DNA from: CAVSMC01 sp963798655
GTDB lineage: Bacteria > Pseudomonadota > Gammaproteobacteria > Burkholderiales > Casimicrobiaceae
Assembly (NCBI GenBank): GCA_963798655.1
Contig: CAWCUH010000016.1
Coordinates: forward strand, 310,001 to 374,000
Length of the DNA: 64,000 bases
Reading direction: 5' to 3'
Within the stretch, counting starts at the first letter, position 1. Each line of letters begins with the position of its first letter. The notes below the pieces were generated by a model. The model had not been told where the DNA came from. It did not search any database and saw only the letters and a list, made by a program, of their open reading frames with translations. Below, piece after piece: positions 45,881 through 54,292 of this stretch. The position numbers and the translations under genes were made by a program.

Positions 45881-46561
45881 ATGAGCGCCGCCGGGCCGCC
45901 CCAAGGCGCGGAGCCCCCTGGGGGGAGCGGCGCGAAAGCGCCGCACGGGGGGATCATTCCAAGCGCCGCCGGGCCGCCCGCCGTCGTGCTCGTCGCCGGT
46001 GTCGACGAGGCGGGTCGCGGTCCGCTCGCCGGGCCGGTCGTTGCCGCCGCGGTGATACTCGATCCGTCGCAGCGTCGAATTCGAGGTCTGCGTGATTCCA
46101 AGGTCGTACCGCCAGAGCGGCGCGAAATGCTGGCGGCGAAGATCCGTGATCTCGCGATTGCCTGCGCGGTCGGCGTCGCGGACGTCGGCGAGATCGACCG
46201 TCTCAACATCCTCTGGGCGACGATGCTCGCGATGCGCCGCGCGGTCGAGGCGCTCGGCGTCGCGCCGCACGAGGTGCTGATCGACGGCGATCGCTGTCCG
46301 AGTCTCGCGTACCCGGCGTTTGCGATCGTCAAGGGCGATCGCGACATCGCCGTCATCTCCGCGGCGTCGATCATCGCGAAAGTGACACGCGACGCGATGC
46401 TCGTCGATCTCGATCGCGACTATCCGCTCTACGGCTTCGCGCAGCACAAGGGCTACGCGACAGCCGAGCACCTCGCTGCGCTCGACCGGCATGGTCCTTG
46501 TCCGATCCATCGGCGGAGCTTCGCACCGGTCGCGCAGACGTCGTTTCGGTTCGGCGACTGA
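45881..46561 (+). CDS. rnhB: Ribonuclease HII with repeat-derived N-terminal extension
   Basis: RNase HII removes ribonucleotides from DNA. The core begins VLVAGVDEAGRGPLAGPVVA (catalytic Asp and Glu) and continues with GLRDSKVVPPERREML, VLIDGDRCP and SIIAKVTRD, ending ASFAP-like RRSFAPVAQTSF. From the ATG at 45881 it has 226 residues, but residues of about 2-33 come from a GC-rich repeat inserted in frame. Without 78 bp of it the protein would be 200 residues, the usual size, beginning MSAAGPPAVVLVAGVDEAGR. Confidence 0.95.
   Translation: MSAAGPPQGAEPPGGSGAKAPHGGIIPSAAGPPAVVLVAGVDEAGRGPLAGPVVAAAVILDPSQRRIRGLRDSKVVPPERREMLAAKIRDLAIACAVGVADVGEIDRLNILWATMLAMRRAVEALGVAPHEVLIDGDRCPSLAYPAFAIVKGDRDIAVISAASIIAKVTRDAMLVDLDRDYPLYGFAQHKGYATAEHLAALDRHGPCPIHRRSFAPVAQTSFRFGD
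45884..45978. repeat. GC-rich hairpin element flanked by a 17-bp direct repeat, inside rnhB
   Basis: The 17-bp sequence AGCGCCGCCGGGCCGCC occurs at 45884-45900 and 45962-45978. Between the copies lie CCCCCTGGGGGG (a near-perfect palindrome) and a seven-bp stem GCGGCGC (45927-45933) / GCGCCGC (45938-45944) with a GAAA tetraloop, followed by a G6 run. The offset between copies is 78 bp, a multiple of three, so rnhB stays open. From memory, CCGCCCCAAGGCGCGG-type intergenic repeats of this kind are frequent in Burkholderiales. Confidence 0.8.
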
Positions 46562-46568
46562 GGTCTCG

Positions 46569-47342
46569 ATGCACGCGCGCCTTGCGCGACTGTTCGATCT
46601 GACGCCGCGCGTTGCGCTGGTGACCGGAGGCAGCTCCGGCATCGGCAAGGCGATGGCGTGGGCGCTCGGAGCAGCCGGGGCGCGCGTCGTGCTGCTCGCG
46701 CGCGACAACGATCGGCTCGCCGCTGCGGCGAGCGAATTGCGCGACGACGGACTCGCCGTGGCGACGCTCGCCTGCGACGTCGCCGATCGCGACGCGCTCG
46801 AAGCCGCCGCAAGCGCCGCAGCCGCGCCGTTCGGTCCGATCGACGTCCTGGTGAACGCCGCGGGCGTCAACATCCGCAAACCGTTCGATGCGTTGACCGA
46901 CGACGATTGGGCGCTCACGCTCGACGTCAACCTGACGGCGCCGTTCCGGCTCACCCGCGCGCTGGCGCCGGCGATGGCTGCGCGCGGCTTCGGCCGCATC
47001 GTCAACATCGCGTCGCAGCAGGCGGTGCGCGCATTCGGCATGAGCGGCGCCTACGGCGCGTCGAAGGGCGGTCTCGTGTCGCTCACGCGCTCCACCGCCG
47101 AGCAGTGGTCGCGCTCGGGCGTCACATGCAACGCGATCGTGCCGGGCTTCGTCGTGACGCCGCTCACCGCGGCCGCATCGGCTGACCCGCAGCGCGTCGC
47201 TGCGATGGCCGCACGCACGATGACCGGACGCAACGGCGTTGTCGACGATTTCTTCGGCATCGCCGTGTTCCTCGCGAGCGACGCGTCAGCCGCGGTCACC
47301 GGGCAGACGATCTTCGTCGACGGCGGATTCTCGGCGACGTGA
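46569..47342 (+). CDS. SDR family oxidoreductase (gluconate/3-oxoacyl reductase-like)
   Basis: This is a classical short-chain dehydrogenase of 257 residues with cofactor loop VALVTGGSSGIGKAMAWAL, NAG motif LVNAAGVNIRKPF and catalytic Tyr/Lys in SGAYGASKGGLVSLTR. A C-terminal FLASDASAAVTGQTIFVDGG follows. The opening (RLFDLTPRVALVTGG) is like gluconate 5-dehydrogenases. It lies 8 bp after rnhB but may belong functionally to the catabolic genes downstream. The substrate is not determined. Confidence 0.85.
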   Translation: MHARLARLFDLTPRVALVTGGSSGIGKAMAWALGAAGARVVLLARDNDRLAAAASELRDDGLAVATLACDVADRDALEAAASAAAAPFGPIDVLVNAAGVNIRKPFDALTDDDWALTLDVNLTAPFRLTRALAPAMAARGFGRIVNIASQQAVRAFGMSGAYGASKGGLVSLTRSTAEQWSRSGVTCNAIVPGFVVTPLTAAASADPQRVAAMAARTMTGRNGVVDDFFGIAVFLASDASAAVTGQTIFVDGGFSAT

Positions 47343-47375
47343 TCGGCCGCGTGTCGCGACGCCGGACGCGCAAGC

Positions 47376-47381
47376 TATAAT
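47376..47381 (+). promoter_or_regulatory. Predicted -10 element upstream of the substrate-binding protein gene
   Basis: TATAAT (exact) lies 29 bp before the GTG at 47411, with an AAGGAG ribosome binding site between. The -35 region (around 47353, GTCGCG) is poor, so an activator may be needed. It marks the likely start of the 47411-51307 operon. Confidence 0.45.
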
Positions 47382-47410
47382 TTTCACTTTCACCGGCAAG
47401 GAGAACGCCC

Positions 47411-48415
47411 GTGCGCCGTCGTTCGTTCGTTGCAGCCGCGCTCGCCTGCTCGTTCGTCGTGTCGCTGTCCGCCCGCGCCGAGATGAGCGAGGTCAAGATC
47501 GCGCAGCAGTACGGCATCGGTTATCTGCCTCTGATCGTCATGGAGGACCAGAAGCTGATGGAGAAGCACGCGAAGGCCGCGGGCGTCGACGTGACCGTCG
47601 GCTGGGCGAAGTTCGCCGGCGGCAACGTCATGAACGATGCGATCCTCTCGGGCAGCCTGCAGTTCGCGTCCGGCGGCGTCGGGCCGCTGATCACGCTCTG
47701 GTCGCGCACGCGGGGCAATCCGCTCGACGTGCGAGCGGTCGCCGCAATCAACTCGATGCCGCTGTACCTCGTCACGCGCAACCCGAACGTGAAGACCATC
47801 AAGGACTTCACGGACAAGGACAAGATCGCGCTGCCGGCGGTCAGGGTGTCGATCCAGGCGATCACGCTGCAGATGGCGGCCGAGAAGGCGTTCGGCGCCG
47901 GACAGGAGCACAAGCTCGACGCACTGACCGTCACGATGTCGCATCCCGATGCGATGACCGCGCTGCTATCCGGCGCTTCCGAGGTCGACGCGCACTTCGG
48001 CTCGCCGCCCTTCCAGTATCAGGAGATCGGAAAGCCCGGCATGCACGTCGTGGTGAATTCGTACGACGTGCTGGGAGGCCCGGGGACGTTCAACCTGGTG
48101 TGGACGACCGCTAAATTCCGGGCGGAGAATCCGAAGCTCTACGCTGCATTCGTCGAGGCGCTCGATGAGGCGATTGCGACGATCAACCGCGACAAGCGCG
48201 CCGCCGCCGAGACCTATCTGCGCGTGTCGAAGAGCCACGACTCGGTCGACAATATCCTCGCGATGCTGAACGATCCGCAGATCGTGTTCACGACGACGCC
48301 GCAGAACGTGATGAAGTACGTCGACTTCATGTTGAAGACCGGCTCGATCAAGACGAAGCCCGATTCGTGGAAGGATCTGTTCTTCCCCAATGCGCAGGGC
48401 CTGCCGGGCAGCTGA
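47411..48415 (+). CDS. NitT/TauT-type ABC transporter substrate-binding protein
   Basis: This is a periplasmic binding protein of 334 residues related to SsuA/TauA/NMT1-like proteins that bind sulfonates, nitrate or pyrimidine precursors. It has a signal peptide (SFVAAALACSFVVSLSARA), then VKIAQQYGIGYLPLIVMEDQ, AILSGSLQFASGGVGPLI and PDAMTALLSGASEVDAHFGS. Start is a GTG. No permease or ATPase gene is adjacent, so it is an orphan component here. Its stop overlaps the next gene's start (TGATG). Confidence 0.88.
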   Translation: MRRRSFVAAALACSFVVSLSARAEMSEVKIAQQYGIGYLPLIVMEDQKLMEKHAKAAGVDVTVGWAKFAGGNVMNDAILSGSLQFASGGVGPLITLWSRTRGNPLDVRAVAAINSMPLYLVTRNPNVKTIKDFTDKDKIALPAVRVSIQAITLQMAAEKAFGAGQEHKLDALTVTMSHPDAMTALLSGASEVDAHFGSPPFQYQEIGKPGMHVVVNSYDVLGGPGTFNLVWTTAKFRAENPKLYAAFVEALDEAIATINRDKRAAAETYLRVSKSHDSVDNILAMLNDPQIVFTTTPQNVMKYVDFMLKTGSIKTKPDSWKDLFFPNAQGLPGS

Positions 48416-49374
48416 TGGCCGACGCTGCGCTGCCCGACCTCGGCGCGATCCGCGCGGCGCACGCGCGCATCGCCGCGCATGTCCACCGCACGCCGGTGAT
48501 GACGTCGCGCTCGGTCGATGCGGCCACCGGCGCAAGGATCTTCTTCAAATGCGAGAACCTGCAGAAGGTCGGCGCGTTCAAGGCGCGCGGCGCGTCGAAC
48601 GCCGTCTTCTCGCTGCCCGAGGCGGCGGCGCGGCGAGGCGTGGTCACGCACTCGTCGGGCAATCACGGGGCGGCGCTCGCGTATGCGGCGGCGCGCCGCG
48701 GCATCCCGGCGTGGGTGGTGATGCCCGACAATGCACCGAAGATCAAGCAGGCGAACGTCGCCGCGTTCGGCGCGACGATCCGCTTCTGCGCGGCGAACGT
48801 CGCCGCCCGCGAGCAGACGTGCGCTGACGTGCAGCGGGAAACGGGCGCGACGCTCATTCATCCGTTCGACAACGCCGACGTCATCGCCGGTGCAGGCACC
48901 GCGGCGCTCGAGCTGATCGACGCCGTTGCCGATCTCGACGTCGTCATCGCGCCGTGCGGCGGCGGCGGCCTGCTGTCGGGTACGGCGATCGCATCGAAGT
49001 CGCTGAAGGCGTCGATCCGCGTGCTCGGTGCCGAGCCGGCCAATGCCGGCGACGCGGCGGCGAGCTTACGTTCGGGCCGCGTCGAGCCGTTGCCGGCGAC
49101 GACGACGATCGCCGACGGCCTGCGCACGACGCTCGCGCCGCGCACGCTCTCCGCCCTTCGCGCGCACGTCGACGCGATCGGCACCTGCAGCGAGCAGGGG
49201 ATTGTCGATGCGATGCGCTTCACCTGGGAGCGGATGAAGATCGTCATCGAGCCGTCGTCGGCAGTGCCGCTCGCGTGCCTGCGCGAGGGCACGCTCGACG
49301 TGCGCGACGCCCGCGTGGGCGTGATTCTGTCCGGCGGCAACGTCGACCTCGACCGGCTGCCGTGGCAGGCGTAG
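48415..49374 (+). CDS. PLP-dependent threonine/serine dehydratase family protein
   Basis: This is a fold type II PLP enzyme of 319 residues, similar to catabolic threonine dehydratases, serine racemases and hydroxyaspartate dehydratases. The Schiff-base Lys is K56 in NLQKVGAFKARGA, the substrate loop is SSGNHGAALAYAA and the phosphate-binding Gly loop is PCGGGGLLSG. The C-terminus (VGVILSGGNVDLDRLPW) has no ACT regulatory domain. Tight coupling to the dehydrogenase genes downstream suggests a shared pathway for a hydroxy- or amino-acid substrate. Confidence 0.85.
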   Translation: MADAALPDLGAIRAAHARIAAHVHRTPVMTSRSVDAATGARIFFKCENLQKVGAFKARGASNAVFSLPEAAARRGVVTHSSGNHGAALAYAAARRGIPAWVVMPDNAPKIKQANVAAFGATIRFCAANVAAREQTCADVQRETGATLIHPFDNADVIAGAGTAALELIDAVADLDVVIAPCGGGGLLSGTAIASKSLKASIRVLGAEPANAGDAAASLRSGRVEPLPATTTIADGLRTTLAPRTLSALRAHVDAIGTCSEQGIVDAMRFTWERMKIVIEPSSAVPLACLREGTLDVRDARVGVILSGGNVDLDRLPWQA

Positions 49375-50300
49375 CGCGCATCGTCATCAGCGAGTTCATG
49401 GACGACGCCGCCGTCGCGGCGCTCGCGCGCACGCACGACGTTCGCTACGACGCTGCGCTGGTCGACCGGCGCGACGAGCTCGTCGCGTCGATTGCGTCGG
49501 CCGATGCGCTGATCGTGCGCAACCGCACGCGTGTAGACGCGGCGCTGCTTGCCGGCGCGCGCGCGCTTCGCGTCGTCGGGCGGCTCGGCGTCGGCCTCGA
49601 CAACATCGACGTCGACGCCTGCCGTGCGCGCAACGTCATGGTGATCGCGGCGACCGGCGCGAACGCGCGCGCGGTTGCCGAATACGTCGTCGCGGTCGCG
49701 ATGATGCTCGTGAGGGGTGCGTTCGCGACGACGAGCGACGTCGCAGCGGGCGCGTGGCCGCGCACGGCGCTGTCGTCCGGACGCGAAATCGAAGGCAAGG
49801 TGATGGGTATCGTCGGCTTCGGCGGCATCGGCCGGCTCACCGGCCGGCTCGCGCGCGCCGTCGGCATGCAGGCGATCGGTCACGACGCGATGCTGCCCGC
49901 GTCGTCGGCCGTGTGGGCCGACGAGGCGACCGAGGCGCTGGCGCTCGCCGATGTCGTCGCACGCGCCGACGTGCTGACGCTGCACGTACCGCTCGATCCA
50001 TCCACCCGTCACCTGATCGACGCGCGGGCGCTCGCGTCGATGAAGCGCGGCGCGGTGCTGATCAACACGGCACGCGGCGGCGTCGTCGATGAGAACGCGC
50101 TCGCCGCCGCACTGCGCGACGGCGCGCTCGGCGGCGCCGCGATCGATGTCTTCGAGCGCGAGCCGCTGCCTGCAGGATCGCCGCTCGCGGGCTGCCCGAA
50201 CGTCATTCTCACGCCGCACATCGCCGGACTCACGCTCGAATCGAACGCGCGCGTGTCTTCGATGATCGCCGAGCGCGTCGCCGCCGCATTGTCGACTTGA
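49362..50300 (+). CDS. D-isomer-specific 2-hydroxyacid dehydrogenase, SlcC-like
   Basis: This is an NAD-dependent dehydrogenase of 312 residues from a GTG at 49362, overlapping the upstream gene by 13 bp. It has VGRLGVGLDNIDVDACRARN, the dinucleotide loop GIVGFGGIGRLTGRLA, the catalytic Arg in INTARGGVVDENAL, Glu in the FEREPLP region and His in LTPHIAGLT. The opening IVISEFMDDAAVAAL and ALIVRNRTRVDAALL recall (S)-sulfolactate dehydrogenase SlcC as I remember it. Its true substrate is not proven. Confidence 0.85.
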   Translation: MAGVARIVISEFMDDAAVAALARTHDVRYDAALVDRRDELVASIASADALIVRNRTRVDAALLAGARALRVVGRLGVGLDNIDVDACRARNVMVIAATGANARAVAEYVVAVAMMLVRGAFATTSDVAAGAWPRTALSSGREIEGKVMGIVGFGGIGRLTGRLARAVGMQAIGHDAMLPASSAVWADEATEALALADVVARADVLTLHVPLDPSTRHLIDARALASMKRGAVLINTARGGVVDENALAAALRDGALGGAAIDVFEREPLPAGSPLAGCPNVILTPHIAGLTLESNARVSSMIAERVAAALST

Positions 50301-51307
50301 TGCCGCGCTACACGATTGCAGAGTTGACCGAGCTCGCGACGCGCGCACTCGCGGGCGCTGGCGCCAATCCGGAGATGGCCGCGTCGACCGCTCGCGCGCT
50401 CGTGCGCGCCGAAGCCGCGGGGCTCGCGTCGCACGGCGTGTCGCGCATCGCCCAATACACGGCGCATCTTCGCAACGGTCGCGCCGACGGCGCAGCCGTG
50501 CCGACGATCGCGCACGAGCGGGGCGGTGCGGTGCTGATCGACGCGCATTGCGGGCTCGCGTTCCCGGCGTGCGCGCTCGCCGTGAGCGACGCGATCCTGC
50601 GTGCGCGCGCGCACGGCGTCGCGTTCGCCGGCGTCACCAACGGACATCATTTCGGCGTCGCCGGCGATCATCTCGAGCCGGTCGGCGAAGCGTCGATGGT
50701 CGGCCTCGCATTCGGCAACTCGCCCTCCGCGATGGCAGCCGCCGGCGGAACGCGGCCGCTGTTCGGCACGAATCCGATCGCGGCGATCTTTCCGCGCCGC
50801 GACGGCGCGCCGATCGTCGTCGATCTGTCGCTGTCCGAAGTCGCGCGCGGCAAGCTGATGGTTGCGGCAAAGGAAGGGCGCGCGATCCCGCTCGGCTGGG
50901 CGCTCGATGGCGACGGCCGGCCGACGACCGATCCGAACGCCGGGCTCGCGGGCAGCATGTTGCCGATGGGCGGCGCGAAGGGCGCGATGCTCGCGCTCGT
51001 CGTCGAATTGCTGGTCAGCGCGCTCACCGGCGCCGCACTCGGCTTCGAGGCCGATTCGTTCTTCGTCGTCGAAGGCAACCGTCCGCGGCTCGGACAGGCG
51101 TTCGTCGTCGTCGATCCCGACGCGCTTGCGGGTCGCTCGGCGTATCTAGAGCGGGTCGAGACGCTTGTGTCGGCGATGACGCAGGACGCGGGTGTTCGCT
51201 TGCCCGGCTATCGTCGCAACGCGTTGCGCGAGCGCGCCGAGCGCGAGGGCATCGACGTGCCGGCCGCGATCGCCGAGCAGTTGCGCACGTTCGCCGCCGG
51301 CGGTTGA
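50300..51307 (+). CDS. Ldh2/MDH2-family oxidoreductase, ComC-like
   Basis: This is an NAD(P)-dependent dehydrogenase of 335 residues of the malate/L-lactate dehydrogenase (Ldh2, YlbC/ComC) family. Motifs are AEAAGLASHGVSRIAQYTAH, GVTNGHHFGVAGDHLEPVG (catalytic His), GGTRPLFGTNPIAAIFPRRD and LAGSMLPMGGAKGAMLAL. The start overlaps the stop of the SlcC-like gene (TGATG). The family includes (R)-sulfolactate dehydrogenase ComC, so the pair could interconvert hydroxyacid enantiomers through a shared oxoacid. Confidence 0.85.
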   Translation: MPRYTIAELTELATRALAGAGANPEMAASTARALVRAEAAGLASHGVSRIAQYTAHLRNGRADGAAVPTIAHERGGAVLIDAHCGLAFPACALAVSDAILRARAHGVAFAGVTNGHHFGVAGDHLEPVGEASMVGLAFGNSPSAMAAAGGTRPLFGTNPIAAIFPRRDGAPIVVDLSLSEVARGKLMVAAKEGRAIPLGWALDGDGRPTTDPNAGLAGSMLPMGGAKGAMLALVVELLVSALTGAALGFEADSFFVVEGNRPRLGQAFVVVDPDALAGRSAYLERVETLVSAMTQDAGVRLPGYRRNALRERAEREGIDVPAAIAEQLRTFAAGG

Positions 51308-51371
51308 CGACGAGGCGGCGCGCTACCGCGTGCGCAGCCTGCCGCGAGGCGCGCCGCGCTGTTTCGGGCGC

Positions 51372-52172
51372 TCACCGCATCGCCGCGCCAATGGCGTCGC
51401 GCAGCGGGCCGAACAGTCCGGCCGTCGCGGCGATCACCTGATTCGTTCGGAGGAAATCGCCGCCGCCGGCGAAATCGCCGACGCGGCCACCGGCTTCCTT
51501 GACGATCAGCGCGCCGGCCGCGACGTCCCAGCCTTTGAGGCTCATCGTGAACATGCCGTCGAGGCGTCCCGACGCGACGTAGCACAGATCGAGCGCGCAG
51601 GCCCCGGCGCGACGCAGCCCCGCGCACTGGGTTAGCAGCGCATTCAGCACCGGCAGGTACGTCGGCATCAGCGGGCTCGCGCGCGTCGGGAACACCGTGC
51701 CGACCAGCGCGTCGGCGAGCTGCGTGCACGACGACACGCGCAGCGGCGTGCCGTTCAACTGAGCGCCCTTGCCGGTGACGGCGGTGAACAGCTCGTCGTG
51801 CACCGGGTCCAGCACGACGGCGTGCGTGAGCTCGCTCGCGTGTGCGAGCGCGATCGAGATTGCGTAGTACGGATAGCCATGAGCGAAATTTGCGCTGCCG
51901 TCGAGCGGATCGACGATCCACTTGAAGCCGACGCCTTCGCGCGCGCCGGGGATTTCGCCTGATTCCTCGCCGAGAATCGCGTGGTCGGGAAACGCCGTGC
52001 GCAGCGTCGCGACGATCGCGTCCTCGGCGTCGGCGTCCGCCGTGGTGACGATGTCGCCGTGCTCCTTCGAGAACGACGGCAGCCGCTTCAAGTCGCGCGC
52101 CGCGTCGACGAGCACCGACGCGGCGCGGCGGGCGGCGCGGACGGCGACGGCGAGCACGGCATCGTTGGTCAT
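51372..52172 (-). CDS. Inositol monophosphatase family protein (SuhB-like)
   Basis: This is a metal-dependent phosphatase of 266 residues with the IMPase motifs ILGEESGEIPG, WIVDPLDGSANFAHGYPYYA and KGWDVAAGALIVKEAGGRVGD. SuhB-type members act on inositol phosphates or in ribosome biogenesis. A substrate cannot be assigned. The ATG at 52172 overlaps the stop of the metallo-hydrolase gene (ATGA), so it is the last gene of a minus-strand unit. Confidence 0.9.
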   Translation of the reverse strand: MTNDAVLAVAVRAARRAASVLVDAARDLKRLPSFSKEHGDIVTTADADAEDAIVATLRTAFPDHAILGEESGEIPGAREGVGFKWIVDPLDGSANFAHGYPYYAISIALAHASELTHAVVLDPVHDELFTAVTGKGAQLNGTPLRVSSCTQLADALVGTVFPTRASPLMPTYLPVLNALLTQCAGLRRAGACALDLCYVASGRLDGMFTMSLKGWDVAAGALIVKEAGGRVGDFAGGGDFLRTNQVIAATAGLFGPLRDAIGAAMR

Positions 52173-53149
52173 GGCGTTGCGAGCGGCTTTGCGCTTGCGA
52201 GCGCTTCCTGCTCGAGCCGCAGATACGTGCCGTACGCATTCACGCGATTCGCCTGTTCGAACGCCGGCAACGCGGCGTAGCGCGACCAGTCGGTGCGCGC
52301 ATAGGCTTCGTCGAAGCTCGCTAGCTCGTCGACTGCGCGGCCCATCGATTCGCGCAGGTAGGTGAGGTAATCGCGGGTCAGCGCGAGATCGCGCGCGACA
52401 TCGCTCGACGCCGCACCGTGGCCGGGCACGACGACCGCCGGCGCGAGCGCGATCATCCGGTTCATCGACGCGAGCCAGTTGCGGCTGTCGCCCGTTCCGA
52501 CGAACGGCAGGCGGCCGGAGAAGACGAGATCGCCGCAGAACAGCACCCGTTCGTCGACGACGTGGAGCATGACGTCGTCCGGCGCGTGCGCGCCCCCGGT
52601 ATGGATGACGCGGAACGTCATGCCGCCCAGCTTGAAATCGGTGTCGCCGTCGAGAAGCACGTCCGGTGCGACGATCGTCGTCGCCTCGTCGACCCATGGA
52701 AACAGCTCGGCGCGTCGCTGCGCGAGGCGCTCGCCGGCGAGCGCGGACGCGAGATATTCGCGCGCGTTGCGGTGCGCCCAGATGTCGGCGCCCGCAGCCT
52801 TGAGCGCCTGCAGCCCGTAGATGTGATCGGCGTGATAGTGCGAGACGATCACCCGCTTCACCGGCTGCGCGGTCACGCGCGCGATGCCGGCCAGCATCGC
52901 ACGGCCGAGTGCCGGCGTGCCGAGCGCATCGAACACGACCACGCCGTCGCCGGTGACGACGAAGCCCGCGTTGGACATGAAGCCGCGATTCGCGGCGCTC
53001 GCCATGCCCGCTTCGCCCTGGAAGAACCACACGCGAGGCGAGACCTGCTGCGCGCGCAGCTCGATTTCGGCGCAGCGCGCCGAAGCAGCACAAGCGAGCG
53101 CGAGGAGCGCGACTGCGACGGTCGACGGGATGCGCGAAGGCAACGTCAC
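52169..53149 (-). CDS. Secreted MBL-fold metallo-hydrolase (quinoprotein-relay/SoxH type)
   Basis: This is a periplasmic metallo-beta-lactamase-fold enzyme of 326 residues. It has a signal peptide (STVAVALLALACAASARCAE) and the zinc motif VIVSHYHADHIYGL, with further His/Asp ligands in IHTGGAHAPDD, LFCGDLVFSG and VPGHGAA. It begins at a GTG. Related proteins are encoded with PQQ-dependent dehydrogenases (quinoprotein relay system zinc metallohydrolases) and sox genes. The PQQ dehydrogenase at the right end of this window fits that pattern. Confidence 0.85.
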   Translation of the reverse strand: MTLPSRIPSTVAVALLALACAASARCAEIELRAQQVSPRVWFFQGEAGMASAANRGFMSNAGFVVTGDGVVVFDALGTPALGRAMLAGIARVTAQPVKRVIVSHYHADHIYGLQALKAAGADIWAHRNAREYLASALAGERLAQRRAELFPWVDEATTIVAPDVLLDGDTDFKLGGMTFRVIHTGGAHAPDDVMLHVVDERVLFCGDLVFSGRLPFVGTGDSRNWLASMNRMIALAPAVVVPGHGAASSDVARDLALTRDYLTYLRESMGRAVDELASFDEAYARTDWSRYAALPAFEQANRVNAYGTYLRLEQEALASAKPLATP

Positions 53150-53164
53150 GCCGTCATTCTAGCG

Positions 53165-54283
53165 TCACGGCGAGGCGCGCGCGATCACGCGGTACCTGGC
53201 GATGAAGCGGCGGTCGATCGCGTCCTTCCAACGCCAGACCCAGCGTCCGGCGATTGCGAGTCGCCCATAGGAGGCAACCGCGCATCGATCGCCGGTCGAG
53301 ATCAACGCGAGCGTCGTGCGTCTCGGCACGAACGGGCGGCCCGCATCGCCGCGCAGCGCGCGGCGCAGGTTGCGTGATAGTGGCGGGCCCTGGCGCACGG
53401 CGAGCACGCCCGACTTCGGCCGCGGATCGGCGATCTGCGTTGCGCAATCCCCCGCGGCGAACACGAACGGATGCGAGCGCGAGCGCAACGTCTCGTCGAT
53501 TGCAATGAAGCCGGCGTCGTCCGTCGCGAGCCCGGCGTCGCGTGGCCAGCGCTGCGCGCTTGCGCCGGTCGTCCAGACGACGCGATCCGCCGCAACCAGC
53601 GATCCGTCGGCGAGGCGAATGCCCCCCTCGGCGATCGCGATGGCGGCCGCGCCGGCATGGACGGAGACGCCGCGATGCGCGAGCGCGCGCCCGATGCGTT
53701 CGCGCACCGACGGCGGAAATTGCGGCATGATCGTCGCCGAGTCGCCGATCAGATGCCATGCGAGCGAAGGGAAGGCGCGAAGCGCATGACGCATCGCGAG
53801 CAACGTCTCGACGCCGCCGGCGCCTGCGCCGACGACGGCGATGGATCGCACGTCGCCGGCTGCGACGGCGGCTCGCGTCGCGTTCCACGAGGCGATGAAC
53901 GCCCGCACCGGCCTTACCGCGATGATCCGCTCGTGCGCGCTGCTCTGCGGCGCTGCCGGCATCGAGCCGATGTCGAGCGACGCGATGTCGAAGGCGATCG
54001 TTTCGCCGGCGTCGGTGATCGCGCAGCGCGCGGCGAGGTCGAGCGCAGCGACGCGCGCGCCGACGAAGCGCGCACCGGCGTGGGCGGCGAGCGCAGCGGC
54101 ATCGACGTGAATCTCGTCGTGGCGGTAGTGGCCGGCGACGAACCCGGGCAGCATCCCCGAATACGGCGTGAGCCGCTCGGGATCGACGATGACGACGTCG
54201 GCATCGCGTGCCGCGCGCCGGTCGAAGCGGCGCAGCACTTCGAGATGCGAATGTCCGGCGCCGACGAGCAGCAGGCTCTTCAC
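53165..54283 (-). CDS. FAD-dependent pyridine nucleotide-disulfide oxidoreductase (SelD N-terminal-like)
   Basis: This is a 372-residue NDH-2-like flavoprotein. FAD motif LLLVGAGHSHLEVLRRF and LTPYSGMLPGFVAGHYRHDE, the second nucleotide loop SIAVVGAGAGGVETLLAM and the C-terminal FVFAAGDCATQIADPRPKSG are visible. GAGHSHLEVL with PYSGMLPG marks the subfamily that is fused to SelD in some organisms. Here it stands alone and no selenium gene is nearby. It lies 15 bp from the MBL gene and 9 bp from the multicopper oxidase gene. Confidence 0.85.
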   Translation of the reverse strand: MKSLLLVGAGHSHLEVLRRFDRRAARDADVVIVDPERLTPYSGMLPGFVAGHYRHDEIHVDAAALAAHAGARFVGARVAALDLAARCAITDAGETIAFDIASLDIGSMPAAPQSSAHERIIAVRPVRAFIASWNATRAAVAAGDVRSIAVVGAGAGGVETLLAMRHALRAFPSLAWHLIGDSATIMPQFPPSVRERIGRALAHRGVSVHAGAAAIAIAEGGIRLADGSLVAADRVVWTTGASAQRWPRDAGLATDDAGFIAIDETLRSRSHPFVFAAGDCATQIADPRPKSGVLAVRQGPPLSRNLRRALRGDAGRPFVPRRTTLALISTGDRCAVASYGRLAIAGRWVWRWKDAIDRRFIARYRVIARASP

Positions 54284-54292
54284 GAAACCACG

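Noticed and set aside
47411..51307. Firm annotation of a sulfolactate degradation operon
   Set aside because: No desulfonating lyase or sulfonate permease is present, and the resemblance to SlcC and ComC is from memory. It is kept only as a hypothesis.
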